Assembly: GCA_946699065.1 (NCBI GenBank)
Contig: CAMPDV010002127.1
Coordinates: forward strand, 1 to 64,000
DNA from: Loxodes magnus
Taxonomy: Eukaryota; Ciliophora; Karyorelictea; Loxodida; Loxodidae
Length of the DNA stretch: 64,000 nt
Reading direction: 5' to 3'
A program made the translations under genes and the position numbers. The notes under the pieces were generated by a model that was given only the letters and a program-made list of their open reading frames with translations, did not search any database and was not told the origin of the DNA. Positions 50,972-62,680 of this stretch are shown piece after piece; within the stretch, counting starts at the first letter, position 1, and every line of letters starts with the position of its first letter.

Positions 50972-53848
50972 TCATTACTTCTTATTAGAATTTTGTCTTT
51001 CATACTATTCATTTACATCCTTCATATTCTCTTTCTCTTCCATTGCTGACTACTGAGAAGACTCCATATTATAAGCTTAATCTTCTGTTTTATTCTCCAA
51101 CTACTAGAAGTTTTCCTATTACACCTGATTGATATTCTACTCTTCTCTTCTAGATATCTTGCGTGAAATTCCCGCCTATTCATTTTGCTAAGCTTATTGA
51201 AGTTGCTCTTTTTATTAGTTTTAGCTCTTCTACTTTTTTTTAATTTAATCTACTTATCTTCTAAAGCTATAAATATCTGGTCTTTTGGACTAATCATAGC
51301 TAAAGCATTAAAGCAATAATTGAGCTAGTTCTGGTTCTTAAGTTATCTCATTTGAAAACGAGGGAATTTTATTATCCACGCAAATAGCTTTCATTATTTA
51401 TGCCTATGTACTTAGGTCTGGAAAAGGTAAACGCTCATTGAAAATTTCTACTGCTATACAAGCAAGAGATCATATATCACTTTTCTAACTCACTTTGTTA
51501 TCAAATATCTCAGGAGCCATTCATTGAAAAGATCCTCTAGATTCTAATGTAGTAGTAACGTTAGCTTCACTAACTATTCCAAAGTCTGCAATTTTTGGAG
51601 AATCACTATCATCTAACAATACATTCTAAGATTTAAGATCCCTATGAACTAAATTTTTGGAATGAATAGCTTGTACACCTTCAGCGATTTAGCAAAGCAA
51701 ATTTAGTTTTCTGAAAAACCTTATTGGGGATTCTTTTGGCCAATCACAAAGTAATTGTTTGTCTTTTATTATTTTGAATAAGCTTCCCTTAGATATATAA
51801 TCAGTTAAGAGACAAAATGTATAATTTCCTTATTCTGAAGCATCAATAGAGACTCCTGTAATTCTTAGAACTCTTTGATTATTTACTGATAATAAAGCTT
51901 TACATTCTAGATAAAAATTGTCTAATAGCTTTAGTAAATCTTCATATGGGTCCAATTTTTTAAGAGCGTATTTTTATCCTTCTATCTTTATAAGATAAAC
52001 AATACTTTAACCACCTTTATCTAAGATTTTCAGTTTAGATTAAAATTATTAATTAGGAATTAAATCTTTGTAATTTCAGATTCGTATTTGAGATCTTATA
52101 TCCTATCCAGCTCCATTTTGTTTTAAAAGCTATCAGATATCATCTAAAGTTGTTTGTTAAGAGTTTTATAATTTTTTATTTATTTCAATTATTTAAGGAA
52201 TTGAAAGCTTAGAGTCTAGCTATTTAGCATTATTATAACTTTCAAGAGCTTCTCTATATTAGCCTAGACTATGCAAAGCAACACCTTTACTATAAAAGAG
52301 TTTAGCATTTATGGGCTCAAGTTTTATAGCTATATTATAGCAGTCTATTGCTTCTTAGTATCTCTCCAAACTGTTTAAAGAGTTTCCTTTGTTAACATGC
52401 GCATAGACTAAAGCTGAATCAAGTTGAATCGCTATGTTATAACAGTCTATCGCTTCTTAAAATCTTTATAAGCCGTTTAGAGAATCTCCTTTATTAACAT
52501 ATGCATAGACTAAAGTTGAATCTAGTTTGATAGCTAACGTTAAGCAGCTTATCGCATCTACATATCTTCCCAAATTGTTCAATGAGCCTCCTTTATTACT
52601 ATATATAACAGCCTTATTTGGATCAAGCTATATAGCTATATTATAACATTCTATAGCTTCTTAGTATTATTCCAATTTGTTATGAGAGTTACCTTTGCTA
52701 TAGAATGCATAAGCAAAACTTGTATCAAGTTTGATAGCTTCATTAAAACAATCTATTGCATCTTAGAATTTTCCCAGATTATTAAGAGATAAACCTTTGT
52801 TATAGTATGCAAAAGCATTTTCTTGATCAAGTTTGATAGCTTTATTATAGCTCTCTATTGCCTCTTCATATTTTCCCAAGTTATTAAGAGATATAGCTTA
52901 AACATGGTGTGTGTAGGCTTAATTAACGTCTAGTTTTAAAGCTATATTAAAACTATCTATAGATTCTAAATAACTTCCCATTCTGCTAAGAGTTTCTCCT
53001 TTTTTAGCATGCACATAAGCCACTTATGGAGCAAGTTGGATAGCTATATTATAGCAATCTAATGCTTCTTTATGTCTTTCTAAACTGCTTAGAGTATCTC
53101 CTTTGTTGATATACACATCAGAATCATTTGGATCTAGTTTGATAGCTTAATTATAGCAATCTATTGCTTCTTAGTATATACATAATTTTCTCAATAAGTC
53201 TCCTTTGCTAGCACATGCAACTACCATATTTGGATCAAGTTATATAGCTATATTAAAACATTCTATAGCCTTTTAATATTATTCCAATTTGTTATGAGAG
53301 TTGCCTTTGCTATATTATGCATAAGCATAACTTGAATCAAGTTGGATAGCTATATTAAAACTCTCTATTGCTTCTATGTATTTCTCCAAGTGATTAAGAG
53401 AAATTCCTTTGCTACAGTGTGCAATAAAGTCTTTAGGATCAAGTTGTATTGTTAAATTATAGCATTCTATGGCTTCTGCATATCTTCCCAATTTTCTTAG
53501 AGTATCCCCTTTGTTACTAAATAAAATTGGCCTATTTTGATCAAGTTTGATAGCTTTATTATAGCAATCTATTGCTTCTTAATATTTTTGCAATCTTCCC
53601 AAAGAGTTACCTTTGTTGCTATATGCAGCAGCATTCTTTGGATCAAGTTAAATAGCTATATTAAAGCATTCTATAGCTTCTTAGTATTTCCCCAAATGAT
53701 TAAGGGAGATTCCTTTGCTACAGTAAACAAAAGCATTCTTTGGATCAAGTTAAATAGCTATGTCATAGCTCTCTACTGCCTGTTAGTAATTGCTCTAAAT
53801 ATTAAGAGTGATTCCTTGGCTAATTTGGAAGTGGACTTTTTGAGACAT
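50972..53848 (-). CDS. TK1': intact TPR-TKL-like protein kinase (958 aa)
   Basis: ATG 53848 (MSQKVHFQISQG) to TGA 50972-50974 is exactly 959 codons, and TPR, linker and kinase checkpoints all fall in one frame. About 16 TPR units (residues ~1-540) are followed by a conserved segment NGAGQDIRSQIRIWNYKDL and a kinase (~605-870). Key residues: Gly loop G612-G613, Lys630, catalytic Asp737 in HRDLKSQN, Asp755 of DFG, and W776-M-A-P-E, followed by D-I-W-S-L-A and KRPDI. All kinase essentials are present, so it should be active; TKL-like is my classification from motif style. The Gln/Glu/Asn-rich tail ends where TK2 ends. TAA/TAG encode Gln and TGA encodes at least four Trp. P1' lies upstream on the other strand. 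Confidence 0.93.
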
Positions 53849-53900
53849 ATTGATAGTGAATAGTAAATAATGGAATATAGTTATATGATTATAGTATAAA

Positions 53901-56100
53901 TGGTACTTACTTAGATTAGATATGATATTGATTATGAAGAGTTGGTATGATAATGAAGGGATAATTAAATTAGTTAATGTAATAAGGTTTATTTGGTAGT
54001 CTAATTTGGAAATTAAAGTATGATAAATCTAATTCTTAATTAGATTATATGCTTCTATCATTCTAACTTTGGACCTCAATGTTTAGATAGGTATTAATTG
54101 ATTTAGTAAGGTTAGTTTGGATTTAAATAGGTAATTTAAAGCTACTGAGTTATATTAAAAGAGGGGAAATATTGATCTGGCTTATATACGTAAGGATATA
54201 GGTTTAGCTATACTGTTGGTAGGCTTAAAATATAGTTTGATGTTAATACAAAAGACTTTTGATTTATACCTATTAAGAGTAATTATCTAGCTAAATCTTA
54301 AGTTACTTATTAATATCTTAAAATAAAGCTTATTAAATCAGAACTTTTAACTTACTAAATATTAGTCTATTTATACAAATCCTTAAATATATGCTATTTA
54401 TTACTTACCTAATATTTAAGTCACTAAGGCTAATGCCATATCATTGCTTAATCCTGCACAATATCCAACTGTTTAACAAATTACATCATTTCTATACTTC
54501 AAATTAGATACATTACCTATAAGATCTTAGAGATACTACAAAATTTACATTCTAGATAAATATTCCAAGCTAGTTACTGGCTTTTTCCAATCCTTATGAT
54601 CTAGATTGTGTAAGTTACTCGATATACAATAATAGATGAGGATGTAATTTTACTATATAGCAATTTAAAAGGAATATAATAAAACTTAATTACTTTTATT
54701 TTGCTAATGGAAGCTACCCTTAAGACTAATTAATGACAGATTTTAAGACTACAGAGAACTAAATTTTTATAATTAAAGAAGTAACTAACTGTTAAGAAGC
54801 TTGGATTGGAATTAAATCACAAATATTTACTATCAACATTTCAAAATCTACAGATTAAGTCTTAGTAGGATAAATTACAACCAGAGCTCTATCTATTTTA
54901 TGCTATTATCATTTTTCACTCATAAGTGCATTATTAAATACAGTCATTGGGATAACCTTTGGGTATACCAGTCAAGTTCTCTTCGTAGAAAGAAAAACAA
55001 AATGCTTAAAACTTCTAAGATTTATCAGAGCAAACTTATTAGCAGGAGAAGACAAAAAAACTTAACTTCTGAGCAGAAATCTAATACATAATATAAAGAC
55101 TATTATTAAACGGAAAGACTAATTAAAGCAAAAGAAATAGCAAACTTGAAGGTTGCCTGCTAAGTAACGTCCAGAATTAAACTTTTCCTTAGTAATAGCA
55201 AGGAGTCCCTATTTAAAGAAGTGATATTACAAGCTATAAATTAGATCGTATGCACATGAATGTCAGCTATAAAATAAAGTGCAGACTTATTAGCGATAAA
55301 AGAATAATTACTAGCAGCTTAGAAAAAGATTTAAGAATTTAAAATTAAAGATTGTCTAAAAATCAAGAAAAAGGCCTTTATAAACTAAATAATTTAAGTT
55401 TTAGCCAAAGAAAGTAAACTAAGAAAAGCACGAATTAAAAATACTGAATTAAGAACATGCAAGCTGCAAATAACATTTCTAGAGCAAAAAATCGTAAAAT
55501 AAAAATATGAGATTTGAATTTACCTGAGATAACCCAAATAACTTATATCAGAAAGTTCAAAATTTTATCTTTTAATCTCTTATACAAAGAATAAAGAATA
55601 GCTTAAAAAGTATAGAATCAGCTTTTAAGTAAAAAGAATACTTTTAGTATAGCTATGCATCTAACTAAGGAAAATTTAAATAAGGTATTTATTTTGATTG
55701 GTTGTGTCAAACAAAATTTAACTTGATAAAATTCTTCCAGAAGCATAAGCCATTCTACTAAGAACTTTAAGCGTTTAATAGAAATATGCAAAGTTCAATT
55801 TAATCAGCATCTTTCTAAATACACAGCAGAAATTATAGTTCTACTTAACTAAAAACAAAAATTCAGCCTGAAAGCATTAATAAGTTTTTCTTAAGAGTTC
55901 TGAATGAGAAATCTAATAACTAAGCTTTTATAGATAATTAAATCAGGCAAATAACCTAAATATTATACAAGGAATGTCAATCTTTTAAAGCTTCTCTTCC
56001 AAAATGTAGCCTAATTAGTATAAGATTCAACTATATGAATCAATAACCTAATTATTTTACTATAATATTAGCTTTCTCATTTTTAACTTGGTCTAAATGA
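53901..56100 (+). pseudogene. P1': copy of P1, frame-disrupted
   Basis: Near-identical to P1 over its first ~1.3 kb (to about 55250), then more diverged, with small indels. It carries the same family motif and the same frame change near the GSYP element, and ends at TGA 56098-56100. Because both copies share the break, the disruption either predates the duplication or is an unrecognised short intron. Confidence 0.5.
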
Positions 56101-57841
56101 AGATTATTTATACAAATCTCCTTCATTTAATAAAGAGTAGTAACTAAGCATCATTAAGCTATTTATCTTAATACTAAAGGCAAATTGTAATTTATTTTGT
56201 TCATTTGAATCATTTAAGTTTATTAAATTACAGTAAATCTTTGTTAGTTTAGTTACTCTAAATAATCTTATTTTAATATTGTACTAGTCATAAACTCTAT
56301 AAACTCCTTTTATTTAAATTTATTATTTAATTTTTATTGTTCTATGCTTAATAATTAGTAAATTAGATACAAAATACTTATATTTATGAACTTTACAGAT
56401 AAAAGGTTTCTTATATTTTATTATAGATTTGTACTTAAATGGTATCTTATTAAAAATAAAATAATTCAAATAATCTAAAATGGAATTATTTATATGATAC
56501 TATTATTATTATTTTCTAAGATATAATCTAAATTAATTGGTTTATTACATTAAGTCAGGTATTAAAACTTAAATTGCTCTTTATCCTTTTTTCTTATTAA
56601 TTTTGGCTTTAAACTATAATTTAATAATTTAACCTTTATTATTTTGTATTATGAAGTATAATTTAAACTTGTGAAGCTAAAATTTATATATTTTGAATAT
56701 CAAACATTTGCTAATGATCCCATTATTATCATCATTTGCCAAAGAACCTCTTAATCATAAGAAATATAAAATACCTTAAATTCCCTTAATTAGCATTAAA
56801 GCAAGTTACAATTAAATATGTATCTATTTAGTAGATTATATTTATAAATTCTGTCTAAGTCTAATAGTTAACCAACCATACGTAAATAAACTGCTACTAT
56901 CTATATCTAACATTTTATTTTCCTTTCTCATTATGTCTTATTTGCCCTTTATCTTTCAAGTTACCCATTGGAGGCTAAAGCCCAGAGCCAATAGTTGATA
57001 ATTTAAAATGAATAATGTATAAATAAAGACTAATAACTATAAAAACAGCTAATAACTTTAAATACTCAGCTAAGAATATAAAATTAGTATAATTTGAAAC
57101 AAAACATGGAGTTTCAAGAAGAATTATAACAAAAGTTATGGACTTTCGAATATTAGAATCTTAAAAGCATAATGAAATTGAATAATTAAAAAGTTGTAAT
57201 ATATAATAACTACTAGTCATAGAAAAATGTCATATAGACATATAAAAACAATATTATCATACAGATTTAGTAGTTAGCAAATGAGATTTATAATATTTAC
57301 CAGCTTTATAGATAACAAGGGTTTATATTATCTTATAGATACTTAGTGCTTGTAGGTATTTCCATCGGAATGAATATCTTAATTATTCTAAATTTTGATG
57401 ATTTATCTTCTTATTTTTAGCTTTTATTCATAATCAAATAGACTAACTTCTGTTATTTTGTACTTATAAACCACAAATTTAGTTTATAAAGCTAAGCTTG
57501 AAGGAACTTAGATAGTATTTAAAATAGATAGATTATAATATCTATATAGATAGATAAATATAGAGATGCTAATAATTATACTATTTTTTCATATATCTTT
57601 AGTAAAAATTGGTTTATCCTCTCAATATAACGAAATAAAAAAGCTAAAATTAATAAGCTTATTATCAAATTTCTTTACTACGAGCATTTCATAAGATATT
57701 TCTAGCCCAGACAAATATATAGTCTCATCAAAGATTCTAAATTTCTCTTCGGTGATTTTAAAGCAAGTTAGAATTATATTTATTTTATTTAGATAAGAAT
57801 GATCTTGCTTAATGATTTGCTACCATTTTAATATAAATACT
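56101..57841. other. Duplication boundary and TK4 3' flank
   Basis: Up to 56969 this is the TK1-type kinase 3' flank, cut off before any kinase sequence. From 56970 the DNA is new, and at 57340-57560 it resembles the DNA downstream of TK2. No gene was recognised. Confidence 0.5.
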
Positions 57842-60148
57842 TCAAACTAAATAAGATAAGATTTATCTAATACCTTAATATAACTTTTACTGTTTTTACT
57901 TCCTGCTTTAATTTTCAAGTTGCTAATTTCCAAAATTCTTACTCATTCTATCTTCTTCATTTGACTCTTAAGAGGACGTACCATATTAAATTTATTTTTC
58001 TGTTTAGTTCTACGAATCTAAGAAGTTTTCCTATTATATGTAACTGATCTTCTACTCTTCTCTTTTAGATTACTTATATGTAATTATCTCCTATTAGTAT
58101 TGCTAAACTTATTAAATTAGCCCTTTTTATTAGTTCTATTAGTCATATTTTAGTTTTATTTAATCTAATTATCTTTTAAAACTTTAAATGTCCTGTCTTT
58201 TAGTCTAATCATAGCTAAAACATTAAAGCAACAATTGAACTATTTCTGAATCTTATTTTATTTCTTTTGAAAATTAAGGAATTTTTTTCTCAAGGCAAAC
58301 AGCTTTCTTGATTTATATCTTTGTACCTAGGTTTGGAAAAGGTAAGCATTCATTAAAAATTTCTACTGCTATACAAGCAAGAGATCATATATCACTTTGC
58401 TAACTTACTTTCTTATCAAACACTTCAGGAGCCATTCATTAAAAGGATCCTTCAACTTCTAATGCAGTATCAATATTAACTTCTCTAACTAAGCCAAGAT
58501 CTCCAATTTTAGGAGAATCACTTTCATCTAGCAAAATATTTAACGATTTGAGATCTCTATGAACCAAATTTTTGGAATGAATGGCTTACACACCTTCAGC
58601 AATTTAGCAAAGTAATCTAAGTTTACTGATAAATCTTTTTGGGGATTCTTTTGGTCAATCAGAAAATAATTTTTTATCTTTTATTACATTGTATAAGCTT
58701 CCTTTGGGCATATAATCAGTCAAGAGACAAAATGCATAGTTTCCTTATTCAGAAGTATCAATGGAGACTCCTGTAATTCTTAGAACTCTTTGATTATTCA
58801 CCGATAATAAAGCTTTGCATTCTAGGTAAAAATCGTACATCAACATTTGTAAACTCTCTTATTGGTTAAACTTTTTAAGTGCTCATTATTGTCCCTCTAT
58901 ATTTATAAGATAAACAGTGCTAGACCCACCTGTGCCCAAGATTTGTAAAGTTGATAAAAATTATTAATTAGGGATTAAATCTTTGTAATTTCAGATTCGT
59001 ATTTGAGATATTATATCCTATCCAGCCCCATTTTATTTTAAAAGTTATCAGATATTATCTAAAGTTTTTTGCTAAGAGTTTTATAATTTTTTATTTATTT
59101 CACTGATTTAAGGAATTTAAAATTTAGGATCAAGCTACTAAGCTTTATTATAACTTTCAAGAGCGTCGCTATACTGGCCTAAGCTTTACAAGGCATCACC
59201 TTTACTGTAAAAATATTTAGCATTAATGGGATCAAGCTCTATAGCCTTTTAAATGAATTTTAAAGCTTCTTTGTATTTTCCCAAACTCTTATGAGAATTA
59301 CCTTTGCTATAATATGCTTAAGCAAATTTTGAATCAATTTTGATAGCTGTATTAAAGCATTCTATAGCTTTATCGTATTTTCTCAAATTATCAAAAGAAA
59401 TACCTTTGTTATGGTGTGCAAAAGCATCATTTGGATCAAGTTGGGTAGATTTATTGTAACTTTCTATCGCCTCTTCGTATTTTCCCAAATTATTAAGAGA
59501 TATAGCTTTAATATGGTGTGTGTAGGCTTAATTAGCGTCTAGTTTTAAAGCTATATTAAAACTTTCTATCGATTCTAAATAACTTCCTATTCTGCTAAGA
59601 AAATCTCCTTTTTTAGCATGGAATTAAGCTATTTATGGATTAAGTTAGATTGCTTTATTTTAGCTCTCTATTGCCTCTTCATATTTTCCCAAGTTATTAA
59701 GATAAATCCCTTTGTTATAGTGGGCGATAGAGTCTTAAGGATTTCGATTGATTGCTAAATTATAACACTCTATAGCTTCTGTATATTTTCCCATTTGTCA
59801 CAAAGCATCTCCTTTGTTACTATATGCAATAGACATATTTGAATCAAGTTCAATAGCTTTATCATAGCACTCTAATGCTTCTTAATACTTTTGCTACCTT
59901 GCCAAAGAGTTACCTTTGTTGGTATATATTACAGCACTATTTGGATAATTTTAATTAGCTATATTAAAACACTATAATGCTTTTTAGTATTTCCCCAAAT
60001 TATTTAGTGAGATCCCTTTGTTACATTAAGCAAAAGCATTACTTGGTTCAAGTTACATAGCTATATCATAGCATCCCACTGCCTCTTAGTAATTCCTCTA
60101 AATATCAAGAGCGATTCCTTTGTTAATATAGTCCTTGACTTAGGACAT
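57842..60148 (-). CDS. TK4: TPR-TKL-like protein kinase (768 aa)
   Basis: ATG 60148 (MSQVKDYINKGIALDI) to TGA 57842-57844 is exactly 769 codons, read through without a frame change. About 10 TPR units precede the NGAGQDIISQIRIW linker and the kinase: Lys425 in WALKK, Asp532 in HRDLKSLN, and Asp550 in GDLG (DLG instead of DFG, preceded by Gly). W-M-A-P-E follows, with TAA-encoded Gln and TGA-encoded Trp. The RPD motif has become RQD. The S-D-W-P-K Trp is TGA here and TGG in TK1'. At the point where TK2 terminates with TGA, TK4 has TAA (sense), so it runs 17 codons further to the next TGA. P4 lies upstream on the opposite strand. Confidence 0.92.
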
Positions 60149-60199
60149 TTTTAGTTAGGATTATTATGATTAACTCTATAGTGTATCTGTTGTAGAATT

Positions 60200-62680
60200 G
60201 AATAATAGTAATGAATTAGTCTAAATTAGCTATAGATTGATATAGCTTAAATATAAATTAGAATATCTTAATAATTAAGGAATTGGCAGCTTAAGTATGA
60301 AGCTATTTATGAAGAAAGGTTTATTTGTAAATATGGTTTTTAACTTAAAGTAGGATATATTTATTTCTTAACTAGACTACATTGCTTCTAGCATTCTATA
60401 CTAAGACTTTAATATTTAGATAAGCTATTAATTAACTTATTTAGTAAGCTTATTTTTTATTATATTACTCATTTAAGTCTGCTCAGTTTTATTATACCTA
60501 AGGTATGAATGCTTCCTACTTATACATACAAGAATATAGAGAAACTTTGGCTAAAGGCTTCCTTTTCTTCAAATTTACTCGAATTTTCTAATTAACCTAT
60601 AAATAATAATTATCTTACTATAAGTATCTTAAATACCTATTAATTTAAAGCTATTAAAGCATTAGTTCCTTTAACTTAAATGAGAAAATATGAATCAATC
60701 AATAGAAATACTAAACAGTAATTCTTAATTTAGAACTATTAAACTGGATTTCAAGCCCAGCTTAGTATACAGGTAGAAGTTATATCTTCATAATGATAAT
60801 ATTATTTTATTTCTAGTCACTTCCTTACACTTATTTAAGTTATAATCACCTCCTCTCAAAGACTTTAAAAATGCTTCCTTTGGAGAATGCCATTTAATCC
60901 TACAAAATATCCAAGGATAGAAAAATCATAATAGCTTTTGAGGTTTAAGAAACACCAAGTTAAATTTAGTTAAGAAAGTGAGTATATGAAATGGGCTATT
61001 TCAAAACAGTTTAGGACTTTTTCAGTCCTTAAAAACAAACTTCGATTTCAATGATGTAAGATGCTTGATGTTCAGTAAAGGGTGTACATTCCTGAGTAAA
61101 TTGTATTGATATTATTGAAAATAGAAATTTCTATGGTAGTAAAACTAAATAAAAAGCGCTACGTTGAGATATAATTTTACTATTCAGCGATTTAAAAGAA
61201 TCTTAATAAAGTATCATTACTCTTATTTATTCGATGGAAGCTGCTTTCAGATTAGCAAGTACCAGATTTTTTTTAATAGAGAATAATATTTTTCTTTATA
61301 AATGAGCAATAACAATTTAGGTAATTTAGGTTTGGAAAAATCAAACATTTAATAGCGTACTTTACTATAAAGCATCACAATTTCCAGCAGAAGCCTTTAT
61401 AAGCAGATCAGAATTCTTTTTAGATTCTTAACAGTTATTCTTAGTTGTAAGCTTATAATAATTAAAGCTATCGGAATAACTATCTTCTTGGCAAAAACAG
61501 TCAAGCTCTGGGTTTATTTCTTGAATCTTTCTTAATCAAGAAGCAGATAAACATACCTTATAAAACTTGAAAGGATTTATTAGTAGAACTCACTAACAGG
61601 AGAGACTATGAAAAAGCTACTAATAAGAAATTAATATCACGTTATATAGAAGATGATTAAGCGGAAAGTATCTAATTAAAGCTAAAAAGAAATAGTAAAC
61701 TTCATTGTCTTTTAAGTAATACCAAGAAATAAGTTTTTCAAAGCAGATTAAATTTAATAAATAGCAAACATTATTAATATAAAGACCTGTATACACAAGT
61801 TTTAATTAGGCCAATGCCCACATGAATATCAGCTACAAAATCAAGAACAGACTTAGTAAGAATCATTCCATAGATTTCCACCATCTTAGAGAAAGATCTA
61901 TGAATCTAAAATTAAAGAATGTCTGTAAATCCAGAAAACGGACTTTATAAGCAAGGAAATCTAAGTCAGAACTTTTAGCCAAAGTAAATAAATCAAGAAA
62001 ATTATGAATTAAGAATACTGAACTAAGAAACTACTGAACTCAGAACACCAGTCTAAAAAAACTATATAAGAAAATATGTACTTGGAATTCTCCTAAAATA
62101 ACCCAAATAAACACAATCAGAAAGTTCAGAACTTTATCTATTAATCCCATCTATAAAATAAAATTGATATACTATAATTTGCAAAACATAGAAACAGCTT
62201 AAGATATAAAAGATGACTAGTTTTAAAACTATGTTTAAAACTAAGGAAAAATTTTAATGGTATTGCTTTTATTGAATATAAGAGTAAATTTAACTAAAAA
62301 AATCTTTCAGCAAACCAAAAAAGTTCCACTAAGAACTTTAAGTGATTAATAAAAGCTAAGTTCAGACTAATCGATATCATACTAAATACAGTAGAAATTA
62401 AAATATTAATAGTCTGTAGATAAACATTCAACTTGAAAGCCTTTAAAAATTTTCTCTGAAGAGCCCTGGATCTTAACACTAGTAAAATAGATCTTTGTAG
62501 ATAAATAAATAGCTAGAATTCCTAACTATTATAAAAAAGACACCAAGCTTTAAGAATATTTTATCAAAATAGCCTAATTTATATAAGAATAAACTGTATG
62601 TAATCAACAGTCCAATACTTTTCTATAAATTTGGGTTTCTCATTTGATACTTGATATAAAGGTAGATTATTTATAGAAGC
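60200..62680 (+). pseudogene. P4: P-family protein gene, probably disrupted
   Basis: Divergent from TK4. The upstream part (about 60370-60730) matches P1 and P3 DNA, including a stretch encoding MNQS. The family motif YNFTIQRFKRILIKY, then FDGSC, lies at 61170-61245. C-terminal elements shared with P1 are NPNK...QKVQN (near 62110) and LRTLS-x-QQK...QQKL (62330-62400). They do not all fall in one frame. The minus-strand ORF at 62294-62479 is a shadow. Neither the start nor the stop could be fixed. Confidence 0.5.

Larger units (their letters stand above)
45803..56969. repeat. Segmental duplication, right copy
   Basis: Direct repeat of 1-11173. The right end is sharp: after the shared 'catt' at 56966-56969 the sequence becomes ggaggctaaagcccagagcc, absent from the left copy. 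This copy holds the intact kinase TK1'. Its first 1.7 kb (45803-47540) shows no recognised gene. Confidence 0.95.
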
